DNA of 64,000 nt from a candidate division TM6 bacterium SOIL31 (GCA_001468865.1 LDIY01000006.1:1-64000); one strand, 5' to 3'; shown: positions 30,130 to 40,922, numbered from the stretch's first letter. Numbers and translations are program-made. The notes: generated from the sequence alone by a model not told the origin.

Positions 30130-30912
30130 GTGGCATATTCACAAGGCATTCCTTTAAAAAAACAGTTCGGACAACATTTTTTACGAGATACTCGCATCGT
30201 TCACAACATGATCTTTGCCGTAGAAATCAAACCCACCACATCAATTTTTGAAATTGGTTGTGGTGATGGTTTTTTAACCAAATATATTTTGGCAACACCT
30301 GCAGCACGATTAAAGATTTTTGAAATTGATCCTGATTGGGCTAACTACGTTCAAGAAACCTACAAAGATGAACGCATGACAATGATTCTTGATAACTTTC
30401 TTGATATTGATCTGAAAGAACAACTCACTGAACACGCTCCGTGGACAGTGCTTGCCAATTTGCCCTATCAAGTAACGTTTCCTATTCTGCATCGCTTTCA
30501 AGAATACCGCCATTTTCTAAAAGAAGGTGTGGTGATGATTCAAGAAGAAGTTGCACAAAAACTTGTCAAAACAAAGGGACGTGGATACGGATATCCATCA
30601 CTCTTTTTTCAGCACTATTTTGCATTGAAATTGTTAGACAAAGTTCCGCCAACAGCATTTCACCCTGCTCCTAAAGTATTTTCTCGTCTTATTTATTTTA
30701 AACCTCATACAAACGTTATTCCCATTCCCGATGAAGAAAAGTTTTGGAAGTTCATTAAGCATTGCTTTAAGCAACCACGACGTACATTAAAAAATAATTT
30801 GATGCATACGCATTATGCAGTGGAAAAGATTAGTGATGACGTGTTGGGGTTGCGAGCGCAAGAGATGGGGATGAAGGATTTATTGGGGATTTGGGAGCGG
30901 ATCAGGAATTAG
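30130..30912 (+). CDS. rsmA: 16S rRNA dimethyladenosine transferase (GTG start)
   Basis: KKQFGQHFLRD, IFEIGCGDGFLTKYIL, VLANLPYQVTFPIL, FHPAPKVFSRLI. Confidence 0.94.
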   Translation: MAYSQGIPLKKQFGQHFLRDTRIVHNMIFAVEIKPTTSIFEIGCGDGFLTKYILATPAARLKIFEIDPDWANYVQETYKDERMTMILDNFLDIDLKEQLTEHAPWTVLANLPYQVTFPILHRFQEYRHFLKEGVVMIQEEVAQKLVKTKGRGYGYPSLFFQHYFALKLLDKVPPTAFHPAPKVFSRLIYFKPHTNVIPIPDEEKFWKFIKHCFKQPRRTLKNNLMHTHYAVEKISDDVLGLRAQEMGMKDLLGIWERIRN

Positions 30913-30965
30913 TGCTATACTTAACACAACCTAATTGCTTCAATTTTTAAAACAAGTATCTCTTT

Positions 30966-31649
30966 ATGAATATTAAATTACTTTTATACATATTCTTTTG
31001 CATGCCATATTCACTATTAAATGCTATGGATACGGATCCGGCCCATTTAGCAAAAGAAGAGATATGTATTCTTATGGCACCCTTAGTTGTAAAAACAAAT
31101 AATTTTGTAAAAACGAATAATAATGTTTATAAAATTGAACTAATGCATAAACGCGATCAGCTCGATATCTATAGCACCTTAAAAAATTATACTGCTTATA
31201 TTACAATGGAAAATTTTTACTGCAAACGTTCTCTTTTTTCGCTAACGATCGCCTCTCCTTTATTAAAAGTAGAATGGGGCGATATGCCAATTCCAGCTAA
31301 CATTTTAGAATTAAACGAAAAAAAAGAATGTGTATCCAGCAAAAAACCATTCCAGCACATTGCATCGGCTCTCCGACGACTACACCAACTTGATCCTCAG
31401 GAAAAAGTTTGCATGATTTTAGAACAAGTCGATGATCAAGGAAATATTTTGCTTCCGAATAAAGATAAAAAATTTTGTCTTCTTATCGAAGAACGAAGCT
31501 GTGAGGTAATTAGAAACGCAGATGGAATGATACAACATATTGAAAAAGAACATACCGAAAGACAATATCGTTTTCTCAAAATAAGCGTAGGATCGGCAAT
31601 AGCAATGATCTTTGCCTTTGCATATTACCTAAAATACTTATCAAAATAA
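30966..31649 (+). CDS. Hypothetical protein with signal peptide and C-terminal TM
   Basis: MNIKLLLYIFFCMPYSLLNAM; ISVGSAIAMIFAFAYYLKYL. Confidence 0.6.
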   Translation: MNIKLLLYIFFCMPYSLLNAMDTDPAHLAKEEICILMAPLVVKTNNFVKTNNNVYKIELMHKRDQLDIYSTLKNYTAYITMENFYCKRSLFSLTIASPLLKVEWGDMPIPANILELNEKKECVSSKKPFQHIASALRRLHQLDPQEKVCMILEQVDDQGNILLPNKDKKFCLLIEERSCEVIRNADGMIQHIEKEHTERQYRFLKISVGSAIAMIFAFAYYLKYLSK

Positions 31650-32153
31650 TTGTAGAATTACCTCACACGCCTCTTGAACAGAAACAACAGAAGTATCAAT
31701 AATTAAATCAATGGGCCACGTAGAACTTTTATCAAAAGAGCTCATAACAAAATCCCGACACCGTGCAGCTCTCTGTGCACTACGCTGCAAATAGTGAGTA
31801 CGTTTTGTATCTCGCTCTAAAAGAATATCTAAAGGAGCAGTAACAATAATTTTAGTAATTGTTGCGGCTCCTTTTAATTTTTTTTCCATCTGAGGTTCAT
31901 ACGTATTTGTATCGATGATAACGTTTATATTGTTGCGTAAATACTCATTAGTTTTTGCTAGTAAAAGTTCTATATTTTCTTCTACTTCATCAAAATCTAC
32001 CACCACCCATTCTTCTTTTTTTGCATTAAACTGCTTACATACATATTTTGAAAGCGTTGACTTACCAGCACAGGATGGTCCCATGAGTATGATTACTTGC
32101 GTAGATTCAATTCTCAGCACAAAGCAGCATAAAAATATAATGATATTTTTCAT
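31641..32153 (-). CDS. P-loop kinase-like protein with N-terminal hydrophobic leader
   Basis: MKNIIIFLCCFVLRIESTQVIILMGPSCAGKSTLSKYV (Walker A). Confidence 0.75.
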   Translation of the reverse strand: MKNIIIFLCCFVLRIESTQVIILMGPSCAGKSTLSKYVCKQFNAKKEEWVVVDFDEVEENIELLLAKTNEYLRNNINVIIDTNTYEPQMEKKLKGAATITKIIVTAPLDILLERDTKRTHYLQRSAQRAARCRDFVMSSFDKSSTWPIDLIIDTSVVSVQEACEVILQLF

Positions 32154-33205
32154 TTGCTTCTGCTGTTAAAATCTACTGCCGCCTTTTGCAACAAATTAAT
32201 AAGTAGTTGATTCCCACTTTCTTCAGCCAGTGCAAGCGGCGTTTTTCCATCCCTATTCATAGCCAGAGGATTTGCACCCTTTTCAAGTAACTGTTCTGCA
32301 ATCATACAAATAAATGGAGCTCTTTGCATTTCCTGTTGGCAACCCTGATTGCAATGATTTTGACCAGAAGCATGGTTCTTGAGTCCATAAAAACAACAAT
32401 GCAACGGTGTATCCTTATTACCATCTCGGTAATTAACTTTGAATGCTTTATGTTGCAACAAATCAGAAATTACCGATGTATTAAAAAATCTTAAAGCTAA
32501 CAGAGAGGCATTTTGTTTGGAAGGTATCCACATATGGTCATTCCATCTAAATTTTGAGGATGTTAGGATATTAATATCAGCGCAATTGCTGATAAGCCAT
32601 TGCGCTATTTCATCACTTTTTTTTAAAATGTTTAAGTATATCGGTACAGAATATCTCGGTACAAGCAGAATCTTAAGTAACACTGTTGGCACCTCTTTTT
32701 CATAAGTAAAATCTAAATCCAAGCCTAATGATTTCATTTTATTGGCATCGCTGATAATAAAATTATGCCAATTGCAATCGGAATAAAAAAAGGCTCTTTG
32801 CAGGGCAAGCCGTTTATTGGCAGCTCTTGTGCATAACATTCTCGCAACATCTATATCAGAACAACGATAGCGTTTAGAAAGCTGTTTAATCCATCCAAGA
32901 GTTCTTTGATTATCATTCACATAATCATTAAGAAATTTATTGGTACAAGCAAGCGCATTAAAAATTTGCGCTGCTTCTCTTAACGTTTCTGCGCTACTAT
33001 GAGTTGCGATGAATCGAACAATATTTATGTCTATCTCTTTTGGAAAATCAGGACGAAATGTTCCTCGATAAACATTAGTTTTTTCTATTTTTGGTCTTTC
33101 ATAACAATACGACCTGGCGCGACGACATTTCATTTTCGTCAACATCGCATGTGTGTGAATTGAAGAAATGCTGAAGATGATTAAGATGAGTGTTTTTTTG
33201 TTCAT
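32150..33205 (-). CDS. Secreted ankyrin-repeat protein with F-box-like segment
   Basis: FRPDFPKEIDINIVRFIATHSSAETLREAAQIFNALACTNKFLNDYV; C-term NPLAMNRDGKTPLALAEESGNQLLINLLQ; start taken at MNKKTLILIIFSISSIHTHA. Confidence 0.78.
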   Translation of the reverse strand: MNKKTLILIIFSISSIHTHAMLTKMKCRRARSYCYERPKIEKTNVYRGTFRPDFPKEIDINIVRFIATHSSAETLREAAQIFNALACTNKFLNDYVNDNQRTLGWIKQLSKRYRCSDIDVARMLCTRAANKRLALQRAFFYSDCNWHNFIISDANKMKSLGLDLDFTYEKEVPTVLLKILLVPRYSVPIYLNILKKSDEIAQWLISNCADINILTSSKFRWNDHMWIPSKQNASLLALRFFNTSVISDLLQHKAFKVNYRDGNKDTPLHCCFYGLKNHASGQNHCNQGCQQEMQRAPFICMIAEQLLEKGANPLAMNRDGKTPLALAEESGNQLLINLLQKAAVDFNSRSK

Positions 33206-33224
33206 GATGATTTTCTTTTGTTTA

Positions 33225-33440
33225 ACCCTTCGACACTTCCTCCTTCGCATAAAGCTTCGGAGGACACAGCAGGGCGAACGGGGTTGGGATTTTTCTTTTT
33301 TCCGTTCGTACTGATACTTCGTCAAGCTCAGTAGTAACGCCCGCTTGCTTGCCCGCAGAAGCTTTAGCGAAGGCGGGTCGAAGTATACGAACGTTTTTGT
33401 ATTGGACTGTTCTACTGAGCGTGTGCCCGCGAAAGTAGGG
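33225..33440. repeat. Mosaic of palindromic repeats, apparently nested
   Basis: acccttcgacacttcctccttcgcataaagcttcggaggacacagcagggcgaacgggg plus ccgttcgtactgatacttcg...cccgcagaagctttagcgaaggcgggtcgaagtatacgaacg. Confidence 0.75.
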
Positions 33441-33617
33441 CCGTAATTGAGTCGCTAATACAAGAATGATGGAAAAAAAAAGTGAATTAAAATAGAGACT
33501 TATAACCTATTGAAACATCTGTATGAGCGAATTAGGCTGTGAAGCCTGTGAACAGACTGAGAGCGAGTTATGTTTCACAGGAATCCAAGGGAACCATTGG
33601 TGTCCGTGGTGTGGAGG

Positions 33618-33643
33618 GTTGACAAGAACCCTTCACGTACAAT
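33618..33643. other. Stable hairpin of unknown role downstream of mreB
   Basis: gtggagggtt-gacaag-aacccttcac, 10-bp stem with one G:U; no T-run. Confidence 0.45.
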
Positions 33644-33645
33644 TT

Positions 33646-34698
<1,053 letters not shown>

Positions 34699-34720
34699 CT
34701 ATTTTCCTTAATTATCATTT

Positions 34721-35947
34721 TTAATACGCAATTTCGACACCTAATGATATCTTATTTGTTTTTGCAACATTATGAGATTCAAACAGCATCGCAGGAACAT
34801 CCCATCTAAAGAAAAGAATTGGATCTATAGGATGCTTTGTATTTTGCTTACCAAAATCATAAAAGATATCAACCGTAAAATAATCCGATCCCCATTTAGA
34901 TCTTTTTTCCACTTGCGATAAATCTACCGGAAACTGTGGATCACACCGACGATCGCACCAATTATCTTTCCAGTGGGCGGTGAGTGTGTAATGAAGCCCC
35001 ACACCAAGACCTCCACGCATATTTTCTAAAATAAAATAAGGTGAAAATGCGAGCGTTGGCCCTGGATTGATGTGCGCGGGCCCCACAATAGGCCCAAAAA
35101 TATTTGGTTCACTTGCAACCATTGGCATGCGAGCTATTGTTGTTCGCGCAAAGCGTTTACTGATCTGCAACAAAAAGCCAACTTTAATATCTTCTTTTAG
35201 TTCAAATAACGCATCACCTTTTACATACATACCACCAAATCCATTGCCACCATAAGGAATGGATGCAGCATTATATAAAACCGTTTTGACGCCGGTTGGT
35301 ATATAACCACCGACGGATAAACCTGCCCAAATTCTGCGACATTTGAGTGTATATTCCCACATGCTGCCACCGCGAAAAAAAAGATCTATATCACTGATAC
35401 CATGCTGTGCTGAATCATTTTCAATCAATCCAATTTCTTCAAATGCAAGACGCCGTGATTGTTCAATTTCTGCAATGTCACCCGGTTTAAGATGACGCGC
35501 TCTCTGCGTATCTAATAAAAAGGTCTGACGACTATTAGTTTTAAAAAATAATAGTTCAGCACCAAATGCCCAATGACATCCAAGATTTTGGTAATAACGC
35601 AGTGCAAAGCCTTCACCTTGAATACGTCCATTAACAAAAAAGGGAAGCTCGTGTCCCAATAAATCCGAACGCAAAGGAGTTTTGCCGGTAATTTCTAATA
35701 ACGATGTTGCCAGCGTATTTAAATCGAATATTCCAAATAATTCCGGAATACCAATCGTTTTTTCATCAGTTGCAAATGCTTCACTTGCCGTTATTGCAAG
35801 AAAGGAAAGTTCAAACGATGAAGGCAAATCTGCTATGAAAAATTGTTGTGGTAAGAATAAAGGAATAAATCGGTTATCATAAATTTCAGCACGCACCAGC
35901 TGAGATATACCTAAAAGAATGATTAAAAAAGAAAATTTTTTCGACAT
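34721..35947 (-). CDS. Putative outer-membrane beta-barrel protein
   Basis: Internal start MSKKFSFLIILLGISQLVRA gives a signal; beta-rich sequence with aromatic-ended strands. Confidence 0.6.
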   Translation of the reverse strand: MSKKFSFLIILLGISQLVRAEIYDNRFIPLFLPQQFFIADLPSSFELSFLAITASEAFATDEKTIGIPELFGIFDLNTLATSLLEITGKTPLRSDLLGHELPFFVNGRIQGEGFALRYYQNLGCHWAFGAELLFFKTNSRQTFLLDTQRARHLKPGDIAEIEQSRRLAFEEIGLIENDSAQHGISDIDLFFRGGSMWEYTLKCRRIWAGLSVGGYIPTGVKTVLYNAASIPYGGNGFGGMYVKGDALFELKEDIKVGFLLQISKRFARTTIARMPMVASEPNIFGPIVGPAHINPGPTLAFSPYFILENMRGGLGVGLHYTLTAHWKDNWCDRRCDPQFPVDLSQVEKRSKWGSDYFTVDIFYDFGKQNTKHPIDPILFFRWDVPAMLFESHNVAKTNKISLGVEIAY

Positions 35948-36092
35948 TGAACTACCCTGCTTATAAAACCCATGCTTTGCTGTTCTTTGCATAGGAACCT
36001 CAATTAAAGATTTCTGATTCTGTATCATCATAGCGCATTTTCGCTTTTTTAAAAGCACAAAGCTTCCTTAAAATGATCGACTCATCCTATGT

Positions 36093-36136
36093 GTTCTTCA
36101 TAGCTTTATGGCAAGGAGAAAGCTTGTCGAAGAATA
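36093..36136. repeat. Imperfect inverted repeat upstream of glmU, possible decayed palindromic element
   Basis: ttcttcatagcttt ... aaagcttgtcgaagaa. Confidence 0.4.
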
Positions 36137-36197
36137 GTAAATCATGGTACAATCAACCCACAACTTTTAATAAAAAATAAATTCGAAAACCAATGAT

Positions 36198-37661
36198 ATG
36201 AATAATAATCTTCAAGCCATTATTTTAGCGGCCGGAAAATCAACACGTTTTAATACCGAAAAAACTAAATTAGCGCAGTCCATATGCGGTCAACCGATGA
36301 TCTTGTTTGCAACAAAACTGTTGGAACAACTGAACATTTTCACTACCGTTGTGGTGGGATACCAAGCAGAAATTATAAAAAACATTATTACCACCGCACA
36401 TGGCGAAACGGTTGCATTCGTAACACAGGAAAAACAAGAAGGAACTGGTCATGCACTGGCATGCAGCAAAGCATCATGGAATTATGATTACATCCTTGTT
36501 TTAAACGGTGACGTCCCGCTTGTCACTGCAGAAACTATTACTACGCTTTATGAAGAACACATAAAAACGGGTGCTGCCATCAGCTTTGTTACCGCTTATA
36601 ACCCTGATGATTCTGCATCGTATGGTAGAATTGTAAAAACAGATACTACTATTGCTATTGTGGAAGCAAAAGATTTTACCGGTGATGCAACACAACATTG
36701 CTTTATTAATGCGGGAATTTATCTCATTAATAAAGATTTTTTAATTAATTACATTGCAACACTGAATGATAATAACGCAAACAAGGAATTTTATATTACG
36801 GATCTTGTTAAAATAGCAAGTGAAAATAATCTTACGATCACTACGATCAATGCACCGTTTGATACCATCCGCGGCATTAATACATTTCAAGAATTATGGG
36901 TAGCAGAACAGATAAAACGCTTGGAACTAATCAATTATTGGATGGATCATGGCGTACGCTTTATGTTGCCATCAACAGTTACTCTTGATCTTACCACCAC
37001 TATTGGAGAAGGATCGCAGATTGGGGGTAATGTACATCTGCACAATACCATTCTTGGAACAAATTGTATCATTAAAGAATTCTCTTCATTAGAGAATGTT
37101 ATTCTAGAAAATGAGGCCATTATTGATTCTCATTGCGTCCTTAAAAATGCATACATTAAAACTGGCGCTCATGTCGGCCCCTTTGCACATTTACGCTCTA
37201 ATGTTACCATTGAAACACACAGCATCATTGGCAATTTTGTTGAAATTAAAAACAGCATTATTGGAACACATACTAAAGCAAAACATTTAACGTATATTGG
37301 TGATGCAGTCGTTGGCGCTCGCGTCAACATCGGAGCAGGCACTATCACGTGCAACTATGATGGTGTCAATAAAAATAGAACAATAATTAAAGATGATGCA
37401 TTTATTGGCAGCAACAATACTCTCATTGCCCCGATCATGATTGGCCACAATGCCTTTACTGCCGCAGGATCAACACTCACAGAAGATGTTCCTGATAATG
37501 CATTGGCAATTGCACGCGAGCCACAGATCAATAAAAATGATTACGCGCTCAAATTAAAAAATCCTACTACTCGACAAAAAAAGATCAAAGAGAATGTTGA
37601 TGATTTTTCATTCATTGGTGCACGCCTGATTAACCCTGATACATCCACAGATGAAACATGA
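36198..37661 (+). CDS. glmU: Bifunctional UDP-GlcNAc pyrophosphorylase / GlcN-1-P acetyltransferase
   Basis: AIILAAGKSTRFNTEKTKLAQSICGQPMI, hexapeptide repeats, HLTYIGDAVVGARVNIGAGTITCNYDGVNK. Confidence 0.96.
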   Translation: MNNNLQAIILAAGKSTRFNTEKTKLAQSICGQPMILFATKLLEQLNIFTTVVVGYQAEIIKNIITTAHGETVAFVTQEKQEGTGHALACSKASWNYDYILVLNGDVPLVTAETITTLYEEHIKTGAAISFVTAYNPDDSASYGRIVKTDTTIAIVEAKDFTGDATQHCFINAGIYLINKDFLINYIATLNDNNANKEFYITDLVKIASENNLTITTINAPFDTIRGINTFQELWVAEQIKRLELINYWMDHGVRFMLPSTVTLDLTTTIGEGSQIGGNVHLHNTILGTNCIIKEFSSLENVILENEAIIDSHCVLKNAYIKTGAHVGPFAHLRSNVTIETHSIIGNFVEIKNSIIGTHTKAKHLTYIGDAVVGARVNIGAGTITCNYDGVNKNRTIIKDDAFIGSNNTLIAPIMIGHNAFTAAGSTLTEDVPDNALAIAREPQINKNDYALKLKNPTTRQKKIKENVDDFSFIGARLINPDTSTDET

Positions 37662-38914
37662 AAAATGCTATAAAATTCATCCACACTGCAGACATCCATT
37701 TTGGCATGGAAAATTATGGAAGAATTGATGCCAAAACAGGAATACATACACGCCTCCTTGATTTTGAAAAAGCGCTCAATACGTGTATTGATATGGCTAT
37801 TAAAGAATCGGTAGATTTCTTCTTATTTGCAGGAGACGCGTATAAAACACACAACCCAAGTCAGACTCAACAAAAATTACTCTTCAAATGTTTTTTGCGT
37901 TTATATAAAGCTGGCATTCCTATTGTCATTGTCATTGGCAATCATGATCATCCGCTGAGCTTTGGTAAAGCTCATGCGCTTGATATGTTGGGAGAAATTC
38001 CTCTTGAAGGTTTTCATGTTTTTGCAAAACCAGGCTCCCTTACACTGCAAACCAAAAATGGCCCCATCACCATTGTTGGTATTCCCTGGCCTACACGTAA
38101 TTCAATTGCTATTGCTGATAAACATCTTGAAAAAACAAATGCTGAACTGACCGAATATATTTCACGCGCAGTTGCACATATTATTAGTGATTACGCACAA
38201 AAAATTGATCAAACAATACCCGCCGTTCTTGCAAGCCACATCACCGTTAACACGGGAATATTTTCTGGCTCAGAAAAACGAGCAATTTATGGCAACGATC
38301 CGATGCTTATGCCTTCACAACTTGCTTTAAAACCATTTGATTATGTTGCGCTCGGGCATTTGCATCGCCATCAAAATCTTAACCTTTCAGGATATCCTGC
38401 CGTTGTTTATTCCGGCTCCATTGAACGCATTGATTTTGGGGAACATAAAGAAGAAAAGGGGTTTTGTTTGGTAACCATTCCAGAAAAAGGAAAAGCGATC
38501 TATGAATTTATTGAGCTCGTTACAAGGCCCTTCATTCAGATTGAAGTAACGCTCGTTTCTGGCACACCACAAACAGATCAAATTATTGCAGCAATACAAA
38601 AACGCGATCTTAAAGATGCGATTGTAAAAATTATTTATCATATACCTGCAGGCAAAAAAGATATGGTTGATTTGCGCACCGTTGAACTTGCATGCAGCGA
38701 CGCACTTGATCTTATTAGCGTGATACCAGTGCATAATTTTGAAACACGTGAAAAAAGAAACTGCGCGTTAAAAGTATCTATGGATTTACCGACATTACTT
38801 GGCAGTTATTTTGCCACAAAGCCTGAGCTGAATGATAAGCGGAATGATCTTATTGAAAAGGCGATGGTTCTTTGGCAAGATCATCTTGCTCAACAGGAAG
38901 AACAGCAGGGGTGA
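37658..38914 (+). CDS. SbcD-like DNA repair exonuclease (metallophosphoesterase)
   Basis: FIHTADIHFGMENYG, FLFAGDAYKTHNPS, VIGNHDHP, VALGHLHRHQ. Confidence 0.88.
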   Translation: MKNAIKFIHTADIHFGMENYGRIDAKTGIHTRLLDFEKALNTCIDMAIKESVDFFLFAGDAYKTHNPSQTQQKLLFKCFLRLYKAGIPIVIVIGNHDHPLSFGKAHALDMLGEIPLEGFHVFAKPGSLTLQTKNGPITIVGIPWPTRNSIAIADKHLEKTNAELTEYISRAVAHIISDYAQKIDQTIPAVLASHITVNTGIFSGSEKRAIYGNDPMLMPSQLALKPFDYVALGHLHRHQNLNLSGYPAVVYSGSIERIDFGEHKEEKGFCLVTIPEKGKAIYEFIELVTRPFIQIEVTLVSGTPQTDQIIAAIQKRDLKDAIVKIIYHIPAGKKDMVDLRTVELACSDALDLISVIPVHNFETREKRNCALKVSMDLPTLLGSYFATKPELNDKRNDLIEKAMVLWQDHLAQQEEQQG

Positions 38915-38931
38915 TGTGTTGGGATAAGCGC

Positions 38932-39942
38932 ATGAAAAAAATTATATTAATTCATTTCATGTTATACCTTTTTATCGATACACTTACATTTTCAATGCAT
39001 CCAACTCATGTAGTTAACTTAAAAAAATTATTACCCTACTCCGTTCGCCCTGAGTGTTTTTTGTCTTCAAAAAATGTATCGAAGGGTAAAATAAAAAATT
39101 ATTTATATCTGCACCCTTCGATACATTCTACTACGCTACGCTTCGTAGAACACTCAGGGCGAACGGAGGAGGGATTATCTATTTTTAATAGATCTTTTTT
39201 AACATGCCTTTACAAAGCCCACAAGACCCTCACCGCCTATTTTCACTCCATCAAATGCCTTGCTTTTTCAACCTATTTTTTATCTCGCCTTGATGAACAT
39301 AATTATTGCTATAACTTATGCAACTGCATTGATCAAAATACCTGCATACAAATTGATTCAACTCAATTTACTGATAAAAAAATAAAATTGTGCATACAAA
39401 AAATGTGTGAAACGTCTTCTCTTAAACCGATAGTTGCTCTATTGAAAAAAACCGGTTTTTACTGCGATAATAACTCGCAATTTTCCTACGAACTCTTCTT
39501 ATTATTATTTACCGTATACAAACAGATATTGCTGCAAGAATGTGGAGAAAATAAGCAGACGCTTAAAAATACCTCACTTGCTACTATTATTGAACTCGGG
39601 GAAAAAATCAATCAATTGCCCATAGCAGAAGTGTTAACAACCATTGATATGCTCATGACAGAATTGCCCCCCTTTTTGGAAAAGTATGAATTTAATTCCA
39701 CCATCTCATGGAAAAAATGGATTAAAAAATATTGGTGGGTACCACCGATAGTGGGTGGGTGGTTTACCTTGCGAGTGTTACTCAATTTTCAACGATCTCA
39801 TTATTATTTTCCATCGTACCGGCCACGGCCCTCTCGACCAGCAGTACCAACAAATTACCCACATCAGACCATAAGTAATGATCCAGCGTGGGATGAAATT
39901 TGTAGAAACGAGACTATAGATAAACAACCGACGAATTTTTAG
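38932..39942 (+). CDS. Hypothetical protein, signal peptide, C-terminal TM, containing an in-frame palindromic element
   Basis: MKKIILIHFMLYLFIDTLTFS; repeat-derived peptide VRPECFLSSKNVSKGKIKNYLYLHPSIHSTTLRFVEHSGRTE. Confidence 0.65.
   Translation: MKKIILIHFMLYLFIDTLTFSMHPTHVVNLKKLLPYSVRPECFLSSKNVSKGKIKNYLYLHPSIHSTTLRFVEHSGRTEEGLSIFNRSFLTCLYKAHKTLTAYFHSIKCLAFSTYFLSRLDEHNYCYNLCNCIDQNTCIQIDSTQFTDKKIKLCIQKMCETSSLKPIVALLKKTGFYCDNNSQFSYELFLLLFTVYKQILLQECGENKQTLKNTSLATIIELGEKINQLPIAEVLTTIDMLMTELPPFLEKYEFNSTISWKKWIKKYWWVPPIVGGWFTLRVLLNFQRSHYYFPSYRPRPSRPAVPTNYPHQTISNDPAWDEICRNETIDKQPTNF
39041..39166. repeat. Palindromic element (two inverted arms) inside a CDS
   Basis: ccgttcgccctgagtgtt...atgtatcgaagggta and acccttcgatacattctactacgctacgcttcgtagaacactcagggcgaacgg. 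Confidence 0.9.
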
Positions 39943-40798
39943 AAAGCAATTCTTTATATTTTCTCATTAATTCTTCATATTTTGGTTGACGTAAAATATC
40001 CACAATATCGCGATACGAATCTTCTAAACTTTTAACCGTTCGCGGTGTTTTTTCTACCAACTTGAAAAGCTCAAATCCATCATTGACTAATCGTGGTAAT
40101 GATATATCACCTGCTTCCATCTCATAAATAAATTTCTTATTTTCTGCAATTTCAGAATGATTGAGTGTCATCGGCTCGCCCCACACAATTCCTGCAACGC
40201 CTTTTCCGCTTTTTGCATAGTTAACCAAAACAGCATATTGCTTATCAGCACTGATTTTTGCCGACTGAGGAACAAATGCTCGTTGCACGGTATAGGTTGC
40301 TTCTATCACTTCGGGATTATTTTTATAATATTCTTCAACATCTTTACGCGGAACAATTAAATTTGAACGGATTTTAATATCAAGCATCGTGTTAATCGTC
40401 TGCATCATCTGCAATTGCTGACGGCCTTCTTCAATGGTGTATCCTGATGCGGTGAATATTTCTTCTAATTCTTTAGGAGATAAGTTATGTTCGCGCTGAA
40501 TTTGAGCAAGATATGCATCAACCGCTTCTTCATCGTCCGGCAAGTGATGTTTTTTTGCATCAAGCAATACTTCTCGTTCAAAGACTATATCTTCTTTTGT
40601 CCGAAAATCACCGCCCAGAGCAGGACGATCAATATCTGATTTGGTGATAATTTCTACATCTGCTCCATAGACCACCACTTCAATCTGATCAATCAAAATA
40701 AATTTGGAAGTATCAATATCTTCATGAGCATCCTCGGCTTTTTGTGTTACAAAAACTGATGATGTTATAAGGACAAATAATAATGCGCGTATTTTCAT
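39914..40798 (-). CDS. SurA-like periplasmic chaperone / peptidyl-prolyl isomerase
   Basis: SurA N-domain pattern, AYLAQIQREHNLSPKELEEIFTASGYTIEEGRQQLQMMQTINTMLDIKIRSNLIVPRKDVEEYYKNN. Confidence 0.8.
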   Translation of the reverse strand: MKIRALLFVLITSSVFVTQKAEDAHEDIDTSKFILIDQIEVVVYGADVEIITKSDIDRPALGGDFRTKEDIVFEREVLLDAKKHHLPDDEEAVDAYLAQIQREHNLSPKELEEIFTASGYTIEEGRQQLQMMQTINTMLDIKIRSNLIVPRKDVEEYYKNNPEVIEATYTVQRAFVPQSAKISADKQYAVLVNYAKSGKGVAGIVWGEPMTLNHSEIAENKKFIYEMEAGDISLPRLVNDGFELFKLVEKTPRTVKSLEDSYRDIVDILRQPKYEELMRKYKELLSKNSSVVYL

Positions 40799-40870
40799 AG
40801 GAATTCCACTCTGTTTAAACAATGTTCATTACGTTTTTTTAGTATAGCGCATTTTCGATATCGCACCTAT

Positions 40871-40902
40871 AAAAAAAGAGGAGCGTAATGCTCCCCTTTT
40901 TT
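40871..40902. terminator. Rho-independent terminator
   Basis: aaaaaaagaggagcgtaatgctcccctttttt downstream (minus) of 40923..41972. Confidence 0.85.
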
Positions 40903-40922
40903 CAATTCTTATTGCTCAACAA

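Noticed and set aside
33206-33325. 40-aa N-terminal extension of the ankyrin ORF 32150..33325
   Set aside because: Encoded largely by the palindromic repeat; the internal MNKKTLILIIF start gives a normal signal peptide.
33225-33440. CRISPR-like array from clustered repeats
   Set aside because: Repeats are palindromic, of different types and not regularly spaced; no cas genes nearby.
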